This document shows, one piece after another, positions 24,561 through 33,406 of a DNA stretch of 64,000 bases; the first letter of the stretch is position 1; every line of letters begins with the position of its first letter. The notes beneath the pieces were generated by a model. The model was not told the origin of the DNA. It saw only the letters and a list, made by a program, of their open reading frames with translations, and did not search any database. Location of the stretch: positions 1 through 64,000 of the forward strand of contig NZ_DHYG01000063.1 in assembly GCF_002414005.1 (NCBI RefSeq), in the 5' to 3' direction. Source of the DNA: Psychrobacter sp. UBA5136. Its GTDB lineage: Bacteria; Pseudomonadota; Gammaproteobacteria; Pseudomonadales; Moraxellaceae. Made by a program: the position numbers and the translations under genes.

Positions 24561-26321
24561 ATGACCACAACCGCGCTAGTCGTTGATGATGAAGTAGATT
24601 TATGCCGTTTGATGCAAATCACCTTAACCAAGATGGGTATCAAAAGCGATGTGGCTTATACCTTGTCACAAGCAAAATCCTATTGGCAAGAAAATGACTA
24701 TGATTTTTGCTTAACCGATTTAAAGTTGCCTGACGGTTCGGGATTAGAATTGGTCAAGCACATCAGCGCCAGCTCGAGTACGCCCATCGCGGTGATTACG
24801 GCGCACGGCAGTATGGATTTGGCCATTGAAGCGTTAAAACTGGGCGCTTTTGATTTTGTTAATAAACCGCTTGAGCTGCCACGTCTGCGTCAATTGGTCG
24901 AAAACGCCCTCAAGGTTATTCACCAAGATAATACTGCCAAGTCCACCCCTGAGCGCTCACCTGAGCAGGAGATGCTCGATAGCCGTCTGATTGGCGACTC
25001 CGCGGTGATGCATCCGCTAAAAAATACCATTTTAAAATTGGCACGTTCGCAAGCGCCGGTTTTTTTATCGGGCGCGTCAGGGACAGGTAAAGAGGTGGTT
25101 GCGCGCTTGATTCATGATTTAAGCCCGCGCCGAGATGGCAGCTTTGTGCCAGTCAACTGCGGCGCGATACCATCAGAGCTCATGGAATCAGAATTTTTTG
25201 GTCACAAAAAAGGCAGCTTTACCGGCGCTGTGGCCGATAAACAAGGGCTGTTTCAACAGGCCAATGGCGGCACGCTTTTTTTAGATGAGGTCGCCGACTT
25301 GCCGTTAGCCATGCAAGTTAAATTACTCCGCGCTATCCAAGAAAAAACCGTGCGAGCAATCGGCGATACCAAAGAAATACCGGTCGATATACGCATTTTA
25401 TCAGCGACGCATAAAGATTTAAATCAGCTGGTACAGGCAGGAAGCTTTCGCCAAGATTTGTACTACCGCATTAATGTCATTGAGCTTAAACTGCCAACGC
25501 TAAATGCGCGGCGTGATGATATCCCGGTCTTAGCCAAGCACTTTTTGAGCCTGATTGCGGATGAATGGCAACTAGAGGCGCCGCCAACGCTGACTGACGA
25601 TGCTTGTGCGCGCCTGCAACACCATGACTTTGCCGGTAACGTTCGCGAATTACGTAACGTCCTTGAGCGTGCAGTCACCTTAGCAGAGACGTCTACTATC
25701 GATGCCAGTCATTTAGGTTTGCCTGATTTAGATAACCATCAAAACTTAGATAACCGTCAATTAAACCAACAATTAAACCATCAAGAAGCCATCACTCCAG
25801 TAAGCCAAAATATCAGCGCCAAACCAGCGACCACCTCTACCGTTTCTCCTTTAGATAAAAAAGAGAATCTAGTAGCGGAAACGACAAAAGACAACTCAGT
25901 AAAGGACCATGTAGCAACAGAGAGCGTGCAGCAAGCGAAAACCAATATACATCCTTATCGCACCACTACTCAGCACTATCCTTCAATGACCGCGCCTTCA
26001 ATGACGGCGCGCGCAGTGCCCAGTACTGTAGAAAAAACTGCTAAACCCGCATCTAACGCTCTACCAGAACCGTTAAGAAACGACGCTGATAAGCAAGAAG
26101 CATTAAAACAGCCCATAAATAAAGAAAATGGTGCCACTGGTCAATTACCAGCTCAAGGATTAGAACACTATCTGCAAGAACAAGAAAGACGGCTTATTAT
26201 AACGGCGCTTAAGCAAACGGGCTGGAATAAGACCCAAGCGGCCGAACTATTAGGCACGACTTTTCGTTCTCTGCGCTATCGTATGACAAAACTAGAGATT
26301 GCTGAAGATCAGGCTGAGTAG
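24561..26321 (+). CDS. pilR: Type IV pilus response regulator PilR (NtrC family)
   Basis: Sigma-54-dependent activator of pilin transcription. Receiver domain first, with acceptor Asp53 (CLTDLKLPDG); then an AAA+ domain with Walker A GASGTGKEVVAR, the sigma-54-contact loop as GSFTGA (Ser for the usual Ala), and Walker B GGTLFLDEV; finally a Fis-type HTH (NKTQAAELLGTTFRSLRYRMTKL). At 586 residues it is about 140 longer than typical PilR: a low-complexity Q/N/T/P/K linker of about 135 residues sits between AAA+ and Fis domains and includes DNHQNLDNRQLNQQLNHQ-like repeats. Cotranscription with pilS is likely. Confidence 0.93.
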   Translation: MTTTALVVDDEVDLCRLMQITLTKMGIKSDVAYTLSQAKSYWQENDYDFCLTDLKLPDGSGLELVKHISASSSTPIAVITAHGSMDLAIEALKLGAFDFVNKPLELPRLRQLVENALKVIHQDNTAKSTPERSPEQEMLDSRLIGDSAVMHPLKNTILKLARSQAPVFLSGASGTGKEVVARLIHDLSPRRDGSFVPVNCGAIPSELMESEFFGHKKGSFTGAVADKQGLFQQANGGTLFLDEVADLPLAMQVKLLRAIQEKTVRAIGDTKEIPVDIRILSATHKDLNQLVQAGSFRQDLYYRINVIELKLPTLNARRDDIPVLAKHFLSLIADEWQLEAPPTLTDDACARLQHHDFAGNVRELRNVLERAVTLAETSTIDASHLGLPDLDNHQNLDNRQLNQQLNHQEAITPVSQNISAKPATTSTVSPLDKKENLVAETTKDNSVKDHVATESVQQAKTNIHPYRTTTQHYPSMTAPSMTARAVPSTVEKTAKPASNALPEPLRNDADKQEALKQPINKENGATGQLPAQGLEHYLQEQERRLIITALKQTGWNKTQAAELLGTTFRSLRYRMTKLEIAEDQAE

Positions 26322-26362
26322 TAAACGTTCATTTCCGCTAAAGCGATGCTTTAATTAACGCT

Positions 26363-26397
26363 AAGCCTCAATTTAAACGCTATCTAAATTAAGGCTT
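26363..26397. terminator. Possible shared terminator between pilR and ctp genes
   Basis: AAGCCT-AATTTA (26363-26375) pairs with TAAATT-AGGCTT (26385-26397) with one A-C mismatch. It lies in the 67-bp gap between convergent genes and overlaps the ctp stop codon. Only a short U-rich tail follows on the + strand. Confidence 0.45.
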
Positions 26398-27948
26398 GTC
26401 TTTGGCAGTCGGTTTATCAATCACATGATCGATAACCGTATTGTTTTGAGAGGCTTTATTTTTAGTGTTTCTGCCATCTCGATTGGCACTGCTTGCCGCT
26501 TGGGCCTTACGGACAAAGCGGATACCCGACGGCAGTGCCTGCTGCTTGAGTAAATCAAGCGCCTGCTGCTCCCACGTGCTCTCATTATCGGGTAAAATCA
26601 TATCAGGCTCTACCCCAACCCCGTCGATTTTTTTGCCCAAGGCAGTCATATAATTGGCAACGGTAAGCTTAACCGCCTGCTCGTCATTAAGCGGTATAAC
26701 GGACTGGACGGAGCCTTTACCGTAACTGACTTCACCCAAGATAGTCGCGCGCTTTTGCGCTTGCAAACTGCTGGCTAATACTTCCGCAGCTGAAGCGGAA
26801 TAACGATTTTGTAATACTACGACTGGCAGGGCTTCTAATAACGCTGCACCTTGGGTCGATAAGGTGCGCGAATTACTTTGGCGACCTTTTACTTGTACCA
26901 CATCAGTATCAGTCATAAACAAGCTAGCAACGCTCACGGCCGATGCCAACACCCCACCTGGATTATCCCGTAAGTCCAATAAGATTCCTGAGACAGGCGC
27001 GTCCAAATCAATCAATCCTTGCAAAAGCTTTTCGCGGCTATTGTTTTGAAACGCGGGCAATCTAATAATCGCCATACCATCGACCAGCCGAGTTTCAATG
27101 ATTTGTGGATGATTGTGATTGCGCTGTAAAGTCGTAGTATGCTTACGGCGACCGGCCTTTGATGTCACCACATCTACTTGCGTGCCCGCAATGCCCGTTA
27201 ACAGCTGCTCGATATCATTACTTTCTTCTTCCTCGCCAAGTTTAAACTCATCCACCTGATGCAAATAATCGCCAACGGCAATGCCTTTTTTATCGGCAGG
27301 TGAGCCATCAATTACCTCAGTAATCACCCAATAACCCTGTTTTGGATCATACTGCACCTTGATACCAATATCACCGACGTCGCCTTCGGTAAAAGCGCGT
27401 AGATTCTCATAGGCCTCTGCATCCAAAAACTCAGCATGGCTATCGAGCTTGGTCAACATACCACTCATGGCATTGTTAAACAGCTCCTCATCATTCACCG
27501 TATCGACATATTCGCGGCGCACCAAATCAATGACAGCGACAAAGGTTTTTAGCGTTTCAGGCGCAATCGCTTTTAAAGATACCTGCGCGACTTCTGCTGG
27601 AATATCTGTATTTATAGTGCCTGATTCATTATTCAACGCGCTTTCATCAGCGATGGCATCTATTGAGTCATCGACTTGATCGGCAGACTCCAGCACCTCT
27701 GCAATATCTGATAAATCGTCCGCGCCATTATTTACTGGCACATCATCGGCATTAAGACTGATTAACTGTACGCTTGCGGTAGGATTTTTGCCAGTATGAC
27801 TAATCTTATCATTATTATTGATAGCAGCTTGTGATGACACACTCACGGCGCTCAAACCCAGTAAGCTGGTCATAAGCACTGGCTTTAATAACTGAGGACT
27901 CATAAAGGTAACGCTAAAAGTTTTAGAACGAGCAGATAGTGGCATCAT
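26389..27948 (-). CDS. ctp: Carboxy-terminal processing protease (S41 family)
   Basis: Periplasmic serine protease of the CtpA/Prc group, trimming or degrading proteins at their C-termini. In order: signal region (LLKPVLMTSLLGLSAVSVSSQA), an S/D/N-rich segment, a PDZ domain (GDIGIKVQYDPKQGYWVITEVIDGSPADKKGI in part), and the S41 core with the nucleophile Ser in NRYSASAAEVLA and the general-base Lys in GEVSYGKGSVQSV. The open frame reaches 28014, but GGAG stands 6 nt before the ATG at 27948, so I start there (MMPLSARSK, 519 residues). gpmI lies upstream on the same strand, commonly seen together in Pseudomonas and relatives. Confidence 0.93.
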   Translation of the reverse strand: MMPLSARSKTFSVTFMSPQLLKPVLMTSLLGLSAVSVSSQAAINNNDKISHTGKNPTASVQLISLNADDVPVNNGADDLSDIAEVLESADQVDDSIDAIADESALNNESGTINTDIPAEVAQVSLKAIAPETLKTFVAVIDLVRREYVDTVNDEELFNNAMSGMLTKLDSHAEFLDAEAYENLRAFTEGDVGDIGIKVQYDPKQGYWVITEVIDGSPADKKGIAVGDYLHQVDEFKLGEEEESNDIEQLLTGIAGTQVDVVTSKAGRRKHTTTLQRNHNHPQIIETRLVDGMAIIRLPAFQNNSREKLLQGLIDLDAPVSGILLDLRDNPGGVLASAVSVASLFMTDTDVVQVKGRQSNSRTLSTQGAALLEALPVVVLQNRYSASAAEVLASSLQAQKRATILGEVSYGKGSVQSVIPLNDEQAVKLTVANYMTALGKKIDGVGVEPDMILPDNESTWEQQALDLLKQQALPSGIRFVRKAQAASSANRDGRNTKNKASQNNTVIDHVIDKPTAKDKP

Positions 27949-28230
27949 GAGGTTCTCCAATCTTTTAGACAGTAATAAGGATAAAGAGCGGGTCGGGCGC
28001 ATAAAAAAAATCACTCAAAAAATTGGTTTGGTTTTTATTTTTATCACTTTTTAGATATATAACGTTATTATATGGCTGTTTACAATTATAAAGTTATTCG
28101 TTAATAATATCGTCTAAAATACCATCAAGCTGCTAACGACGACTAGGACAATATTGCAAATAACTTTGGCAATATGTATCAGGCAAAATGTATTGAGAGC
28201 ATGGCAGCAAAAACATTGAAAAAAACACAT

Positions 28231-28267
28231 AAAAAAAGGAAAGATAGGCTATATCCTCCCCTTCTTT
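28231..28267 (-). terminator. Probable terminator after gpmI
   Basis: Read leftward, AAAGAAGGGGAGGATA can pair, with bulges, with TATCTTTCCTTT and is followed by a T-run (complement of 28231-28237). Lies 34 bp past the gpmI stop. Pairing is imperfect. The rest of the gpmI-ctp spacer shows nothing clear. Confidence 0.45.
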
Positions 28268-28300
28268 ACAAAAATTAGCTAACAACATTAAATGACTGAC

Positions 28301-29959
28301 TTACGATGCTGGAACCAGTAAGTTTTCACCAGTCATCTCATCTGGCTTGTCTACTTGCATCAACGCCAAAATAGTTGGCGCGATATCACTGAGCTTACCG
28401 CCGCTACGGACTTTTACGGCTTGCTCACCAATATAAATCAATGGTACGAGCTCAGTAGTATGCTGCGTATGTACCTGCCCGCTTTCGTAGTCTTGCATCT
28501 GCTCACAGTTACCATGGTCAGCGGTGATAAGCATATCGCCGCCCGCAGCGCGTACCGCTTTCTCTACGCGTCCAATGCACACGTCTAATGCTTCTACCGC
28601 TTTAACCGCTGCATCAAAGATACCTGTATGTCCGACCATATCGCCATTGGCGTAGTTGACCACGAGCACGTCGTATTTACCCGACTCAATAGCCGCTACC
28701 AATTCATCGGTCACTTCAGGTGCGCTCATTTCTGGCTTTAAATCATAAGTGGCGACATCAGGCGATGGCACTAAAATACGCGTTTCGCCGTTATATTCTT
28801 CCTCACGGCCGCCGCTAAAGAAAAAGGTCACATGCGCGTATTTTTCAGTTTCAGCGATACGTAGCTGGGTTTTGCCTATATTTTGCAAATATTCGCCAAG
28901 CGTATTGGTTAAGGAAGTCGGATAATAAGCAATGCTGGTTTTTGAATTGTCTGCTAGCACGTCAGAATACTTCGTCAACATCACAAACGCAGCAAGCTTT
29001 GGTTGTTTATGACGGGCAAAACCAGAAAACTCATGATCTGGGAGCACAAAGGCCTGCGCAAGCTCACGGGCGCGGTCGGCACGGAAATTCATAAAGATAA
29101 GTGCGTCGTTATCATCGACGGTATATGGCACTTCGTCGCGACCAATAACGGTTGTTGGATTGATAAATTCATCGGTTTCGCGGGCTTTATAAGCGGCCTG
29201 TATCGCGCCATCTGCGCGCGTTGCTAGGCGATCCGCTTTTCCTTCGGTAAGCAGCTCATAGGCTTTTTGCACGCGCTCCCAGCGATTGTCACGATCCATC
29301 GCATAATAACGCCCGATGATACTGGCAATTTGGACGCGGCCACCTTCGTAATGGTCATTGAGTTTTGCAATATGGTCACGTAAGCGGTTGATATACTTAT
29401 CAGCAGACTTTGGCGGCGTATCACGGCCGTCTAAGAAACAATGCACAAAGACATTTTTAGCACCGTGTACCAATGCTGAATGACACATCGCTTCGATATG
29501 GTCTTGATGCGAGTGGACGCCGCCATCCGATAATAGCCCCATGATATGTACATTACCGCCGCGCTCATTGGCCGCTTTTACCGCATTAACCAGCGCTTCG
29601 TTCTTGTAAAACTCACGATTGGCCACTTCATTTGAAATACGGGTTGAGTCTTGATAAAGGACGCGGCCGGCGCCCAAATTCATATGCCCCACCTCTGAGT
29701 TACCAAACTGACCGTTTGGCAAACCGACATCTTCCCCTGAAGCCGATATTAAGCCATGTGGATACTGCTGATAAATCTTATCCAAATTTGGCATATTGGC
29801 GGCAGCAATCGCATTATCCTTATCGTCTTCACGATGTCCAAAACCATCTAATATCATTAAGACATGCGGCACTTTTTTATTTTGCTCGCTATCCTGTTTA
29901 TTATTGAGCTGAGCCTGACTATCGTCGATAAATTCTGCTGGTTGCTGATTATTGGTCAT
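28301..29959 (-). CDS. gpmI: 2,3-bisphosphoglycerate-independent phosphoglycerate mutase
   Basis: Manganese-dependent glycolytic mutase interconverting 3- and 2-phosphoglycerate; alkaline phosphatase superfamily. Motifs: LMILDGFGHRED (metal-binding Asp), the catalytic Ser in GQFGNSEVGHMNLGAGRV, FVHCFLDGRDTPP, IIGRYYAMDRDNRWERV, the metal site VVNYANGDMVGHTG and LITADHGNCEQM. 552 residues; an N-terminal extension of about 30 residues (N/Q/D-rich) precedes VPHVLMILDGFG, compared with about 510 in usual enzymes. GAGGAG lies 9 nt before the ATG. Confidence 0.97.
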   Translation of the reverse strand: MTNNQQPAEFIDDSQAQLNNKQDSEQNKKVPHVLMILDGFGHREDDKDNAIAAANMPNLDKIYQQYPHGLISASGEDVGLPNGQFGNSEVGHMNLGAGRVLYQDSTRISNEVANREFYKNEALVNAVKAANERGGNVHIMGLLSDGGVHSHQDHIEAMCHSALVHGAKNVFVHCFLDGRDTPPKSADKYINRLRDHIAKLNDHYEGGRVQIASIIGRYYAMDRDNRWERVQKAYELLTEGKADRLATRADGAIQAAYKARETDEFINPTTVIGRDEVPYTVDDNDALIFMNFRADRARELAQAFVLPDHEFSGFARHKQPKLAAFVMLTKYSDVLADNSKTSIAYYPTSLTNTLGEYLQNIGKTQLRIAETEKYAHVTFFFSGGREEEYNGETRILVPSPDVATYDLKPEMSAPEVTDELVAAIESGKYDVLVVNYANGDMVGHTGIFDAAVKAVEALDVCIGRVEKAVRAAGGDMLITADHGNCEQMQDYESGQVHTQHTTELVPLIYIGEQAVKVRSGGKLSDIAPTILALMQVDKPDEMTGENLLVPAS

Positions 29960-29987
29960 GGATTACCGCTCCTCAAGTGAATGAACG

Positions 29988-30023
29988 CCTACAATGCTAT
30001 ATTAGCCTATAATGCTATATTGA
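29988..30023. repeat. 18-bp tandem duplication upstream of gpmI
   Basis: CCTACAATGCTATATTAG (29988-30005) followed directly by CCTATAATGCTATATTGA (30006-30023). It lies 29-64 bp upstream of the gpmI start codon, so in the leader or promoter. Confidence 0.8.
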
Positions 30024-30188
30024 GTTGTTTAAAGGCTCTATATTAACACACATCTCAAAATAGCTGAAAAATTGCCTCTAAGAGCCGGTAGTTAGGCGTT
30101 TGTAGCGTCTTATCTTATAAAATTATGCTTAGCACTCACCATTAATAATGCTGCAAATTAACCCTACGTATCAATCTGTAAAACGTAC

Positions 30189-30217
30189 TTGCAATCACTC
30201 AAGTCATTGGTTAAGAT
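30189..30217 (+). promoter_or_regulatory. Candidate promoter of the 6S RNA gene
   Basis: TTGCAA at 30189-30194 and TAAGAT at 30212-30217 are spaced by 17 bp and fit a sigma-70 promoter, placing the start at about 30224, where the 5' strand of the 6S closing stem begins. Confidence 0.5.
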
Positions 30218-30223
30218 AATTAT

Positions 30224-30415
30224 ATTCTGAAGTGTTGGCTAGTAGATGTATATTCCCTGAGCCGATAATGCTTTACCAGGATGTGGTACCTATTGCCTCA
30301 TTGTGTATGCCTGCACCGCTTGCGGTGTATCAGGAAACCTGCAGAGGCAGTGACGCATCCGCCCTGAACTTCACGGTTCATGGGTCACCATCTTACGGCG
30401 GCACTTCGGTTGTTC
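30224..30415 (+). ncRNA. ssrS: 6S RNA
   Basis: 6S RNA binds sigma-70 RNA polymerase in stationary phase by mimicking an open promoter. The sequence shows the gammaproteobacterial landmarks: CCCTGAGCCGATA (about 30255-30267) in the 5' half; and CCTGAACTTCACGGTTCATG followed by GGGTCACC and ACGGCGGCACTTCGG in the 3' half. The ends pair: CTGAAGTGT (about 30227-30235) with GGCACTTCGG (about 30400-30409). Size about 190 nt, close to the 184 nt of E. coli. Ends are approximate. An 85-codon ORF over this region is explained by the RNA gene. The downstream neighbour is fxsA (opposite strand) rather than the ygfA found in enterics. Confidence 0.9.
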
Positions 30416-30487
30416 CATTTGTTATTGACTGTTTTTTATTGGATTTATTTATAAATATTCGAATCAAAAAAATAGTTTTTAACCCCT

Positions 30488-30526
30488 AAAAAGCCCTTTT
30501 TATCATTGATAAAGGGGGCTTTTTTT
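30488..30526. terminator. Bidirectional terminator between ssrS and fxsA
   Basis: AAAAAGCCCTTTTTATC (30488-30504) pairs, with G-U pairs, with GATAAAGGGGGCTTTTTT (from 30508). T-runs exist in both directions, so it can end read-through past 6S RNA and the fxsA transcript. Confidence 0.85.
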
Positions 30527-30561
30527 ATGTCCGCTTATTCGTTTACTTAACAATAAATCGA

Positions 30562-31182
30562 TTATTCATCGTTAGCAGATTTGGTAATTTTCTTCACATC
30601 TTTAGGGACGTTTTTAGCAGTACCATCAACCGTTGTATGCTGTTTAAACACATTGCCGAATGGGTTTTGTGGCTGCTGACCAAACGGGTTTTGGTTGTTC
30701 ATGCCGCCTGCGCCGCCAAATGGGTTTTGACCGCCCATGCCGCCAAACGGATTTTGGCCGCCCATTTGTCCACCCATCTGTTTTGCCATCATCTCCATCA
30801 TTTTTTGCTGATTGTTCATGACGTAGTTATTGGCCAAGTCTTTAAGTTTCTTTTGTACCGGCGGCAATACCACCAATAACGCCAACAAATCACTAAGCAC
30901 ACCTGGAATGAGGAGCAAAATACCCGCGACCGCCATAGCCACGCTTTTAATCATGGTAGATTCTTGCGGACGCATAGCAGGGTTCATCATACCGCCAGCT
31001 TTCATTTGTTGTGCCATTGGATTGAGTGCTGCCATGCCTTTACGCACGAGAGAGATACCGATGACGGCGGCGATAATAAACCACATAAACACCCACCAAC
31101 CGCTCATAAATTGAGCAAGTAAATACCACAGTAGCATCTCGATAATAAACCAAACGATGGCAATACCAACTATCTGACCCAT
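30562..31182 (-). CDS. fxsA: FxsA family membrane protein with QNPFG repeats
   Basis: Small inner-membrane protein of the FxsA family, known in E. coli for suppressing F-exclusion of phage T7; its normal role is unclear. The first 110 residues are the family core, with hydrophobic segments IVGIAIVWFIIEMLLWYLLA, WWVFMWFIIAAVIGI and MAVAGILLLIPGVLSDLLALLVV, the last with the conserved GxLLLIPGxxSD motif. The C-terminal half is unusual: four copies of QNPFG within a G/N/Q/M-rich stretch (about residues 143-180), then a short charged tail. Length 206 against about 160 in E. coli. Confidence 0.9.
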   Translation of the reverse strand: MGQIVGIAIVWFIIEMLLWYLLAQFMSGWWVFMWFIIAAVIGISLVRKGMAALNPMAQQMKAGGMMNPAMRPQESTMIKSVAMAVAGILLLIPGVLSDLLALLVVLPPVQKKLKDLANNYVMNNQQKMMEMMAKQMGGQMGGQNPFGGMGGQNPFGGAGGMNNQNPFGQQPQNPFGNVFKQHTTVDGTAKNVPKDVKKITKSANDE

Positions 31183-31335
31183 AAAGTGTCGTCCTATAAG
31201 ATAAAAGCTAAAAAATTAAGCGCCATGCAAATTAATATGGCTAACATATGATGTATATGGGGATTGATTGCTATACTATCAAACTTACGGCTGATTTTTA
31301 AGCCATAAAACAAAATGTAAGCAAGACGGAATACT

Positions 31336-31920
31336 ATGGCAATTATTATCGGGATTGACCCGGGTTCGCGCATGACCGGTTATGGCATTGTCCAACAAAC
31401 GGGCGATAAACTAACCTATATTGACGCGGGCACCATCCGTACGGATACCAAAGAGATGCCTGAACGCCTAAAGCGTATCTTTAATGGTTTGACGCGCATC
31501 ACCCAGCACCATTTAAAATATAGCGATGAGCCTATTTATGCGGCTATCGAGCAAGTATTTATGGCAGAAAACCCAGACTCAGCGCTAAAGCTTGGGCAAG
31601 CTCGCGGCGCGGCGATTGCTGCAATGGTCGCCTTAGATTTGGAAGTATCAGAATATACGGCGCGTCAAATTAAACAAGCCGTTTGCGGTTATGGCGCCGC
31701 AGCAAAAGAGCAGGTACAAGAAATGGTCTGCCGCATCCTGTCTTTAGAGGTTGTACCGCAACAAGATGCCGCCGATGGACTTGCCTGCGCTATCTGTCAT
31801 GCACACTCAAGCCACTCAATGAACAAGTTAATTTTAAATAGTGCCATGCGCGGTCGCGGTGCTTCGAAGAAAAAAGGCCGCTGGCGTTTGACGGAAGAAG
31901 ACTTAGGAAATTTGCGTTAA
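31336..31920 (+). CDS. ruvC: Holliday junction resolvase RuvC
   Basis: Endonuclease that resolves Holliday junctions with RuvAB. RNase H-like fold with the first catalytic Asp in IIIGIDPGSRMTGYG, the Glu in YAAIEQVFMAENPDSALKLGQARG, and the acidic pair in QQDAADGLACAICH. 194 residues; the K/R-rich tail after the domain (RGRGASKKKGRWRLTEEDL) is longer than in E. coli (173). It stands alone, 16-18 kb from ruvA and ruvB, between fxsA (divergent) and a convergent lipoprotein gene. Confidence 0.97.
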   Translation: MAIIIGIDPGSRMTGYGIVQQTGDKLTYIDAGTIRTDTKEMPERLKRIFNGLTRITQHHLKYSDEPIYAAIEQVFMAENPDSALKLGQARGAAIAAMVALDLEVSEYTARQIKQAVCGYGAAAKEQVQEMVCRILSLEVVPQQDAADGLACAICHAHSSHSMNKLILNSAMRGRGASKKKGRWRLTEEDLGNLR

Positions 31921-31962
31921 AGTAAGAAGGCCTTGCAGTAATTGGTAAAGCTAACAAGCATA

Positions 31963-31997
31963 AAAAAAACACGCGTGCAAATGGCGCGTGTTTTTTA
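31963..31997. terminator. Bidirectional terminator between ruvC and META lipoprotein
   Basis: AAAAACACGCG (to 31975) pairs with CGCGTGTTTTTT (from 31985); A and T runs on both arms serve both converging genes. Confidence 0.9.
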
Positions 31998-32074
31998 TTT
32001 AAACTATCAGCAGTATTGTCACTATTTTTTCACAGTTACCATGAAATAGTTAACGAATCCGCTCTAACAAGTCA

Positions 32075-33121
32075 CTAGTCTACTACGGCGCTTTCAATCA
32101 CCGCGTCTAGTACATAAGCATATTCTTCATCTTCTGCACTCTCATTACCATCTAACTGATAACGCTGCAAACGTAGCACTTCATCATGCATACCATCAGG
32201 CTGATAACCATCGATTTCACCGTTAAAGGCTGTCCATTCACCTTCGCTAACCTTTATACCTTGGTCATCATAAGTAATGGGTTTTACTTGTAAGCACATC
32301 TCTGAGCTATTATCGGCGCAGGCTATTTTTTTAGCATTTACTGCCCAAAAAACGGTTTCACCTTTGCTGTTATATTTTGCTTGTGAGGTCAGTTTACCTT
32401 CCCAAATTAGCGTCGCGCCATCGCTAGTGACCTGCGTTAATATTGGCTTATTACTCTTAACAATGTTACTCTCAGAGTTGTCGTCTTTCGCGCTTTGCTC
32501 GCTAGAATCGCCATCTTTAGCATTGGCATCTTTAGCACTGCCTTCTGTCACTAATGCCAATTGACTCGCTCCTTGCATCAGCTGACTTAATTGGCTTTCC
32601 GCCTTATCAAGCTCACCGCAGGACATTTTGGTACTCATACCGTCTCCGACAGTTAAAGTCTGGCCTTGCAGCTGATAACTTGCGCTCATGGTATTGCAGC
32701 CAACGCTATAATTTAGGCTATTTTCACCTTGGTATTGGTTAAAGGATAAACGCACTTGGTCCTTGATATCTAACAACGGATTTAATGGCTGTGCATCTTT
32801 ATTTTCAGCAGACATGAGTGTCCAGCGGTAACGTGACAGACGGGCTATCATTTGTTCTTCAGCGCTCATCTTATCTGTTACGGCCTCATCGTTTGTCATA
32901 GCATCAGACGCCGTAACGCTACCATCTGCACCGCTAGTATTCATACTACCCTCGTCTTGTACATCATTTGCATTGAGTCTAGAAGCATCTTGGCACGCCC
33001 CTAACGCCAAACTTGCTGCTAGGATACTGGGTAATAAAGCCAATCTAGCTAGTGAAGTAATAAAAGATGATTTTGTAGAAGACAGCGTTGCAGAAGATAG
33101 CGTTTTAGAAGACGAGGTCAT
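32075..33121 (-). CDS. META / DUF4377-type lipoprotein
   Basis: Lipoprotein with a signal ending in the lipobox LGAC (SILAASLALGAC). After a low-complexity S/T/D segment comes a META (HslJ-like) domain: YRWTLMSAENKDAQPLNPLLDIKDQVRLSF in part, with the family's VGCNTMSASYQLQGQTLTVG. The second half resembles a DUF4377 domain (MCLQVKP, then W-x-F near GEIDGYQPDGMHDEVLRLQRY). Between them lies an S/D/A/K-rich insert of about 40 residues. HslJ-type META proteins are linked to heat tolerance and novobiocin resistance in E. coli; what this protein does is not known. I start at the ATG at 33121 (MTSSSK), which AAGG precedes by 10 nt; an ATG at 33130 is too close to it. Confidence 0.82.
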   Translation of the reverse strand: MTSSSKTLSSATLSSTKSSFITSLARLALLPSILAASLALGACQDASRLNANDVQDEGSMNTSGADGSVTASDAMTNDEAVTDKMSAEEQMIARLSRYRWTLMSAENKDAQPLNPLLDIKDQVRLSFNQYQGENSLNYSVGCNTMSASYQLQGQTLTVGDGMSTKMSCGELDKAESQLSQLMQGASQLALVTEGSAKDANAKDGDSSEQSAKDDNSESNIVKSNKPILTQVTSDGATLIWEGKLTSQAKYNSKGETVFWAVNAKKIACADNSSEMCLQVKPITYDDQGIKVSEGEWTAFNGEIDGYQPDGMHDEVLRLQRYQLDGNESAEDEEYAYVLDAVIESAVVD

Positions 33122-33321
33122 AACAGTCATACCTTGTGGTTAAACTTTTCATAATCTATTTTTACAATACAAGGAGTGATTATATCCCCTTATTTAAAGC
33201 CAGTTACCTAAAGCGTAATAATTTGACTACTATAGCGCTGATGACCACTGTCGTTGTTACAAAGTGTTTAATTTTATAGATTGATAGTAACTATTTATGA
33301 GTGTTTTTCTAATTTAACAAT

Positions 33322-33367
33322 TAAAAAAGCCTTAAGTAGCTGCCAATCACAGCGGCTACTTAAGGCT
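33322..33367 (-). terminator. Rho-independent terminator after the GST gene
   Basis: AGCCTTAAGTAGC (33329-33341 region) pairs with GCTACTTAAGGCT (33354-33367 region) and is followed leftward by TTTTTT. Located 40 bp past the GST stop. The remainder of the gap to the META gene has no feature I can support. Confidence 0.88.
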
Positions 33368-33406
33368 ATAGAAATATACTACCAAATTTATAAAATATCG
33401 TTTAAT

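Noticed and set aside
25740..26150. Frameshift or gene fusion in the pilR linker region
   Set aside because: The frame is continuous and the AAA+ and Fis domains on either side are intact; the low-complexity linker fits other proteins in the window.
30232..30489. 85-codon + strand ORF between gpmI and fxsA
   Set aside because: It overlaps sequence with clear 6S RNA landmarks, has no ribosome-binding site and reads as non-protein-like.
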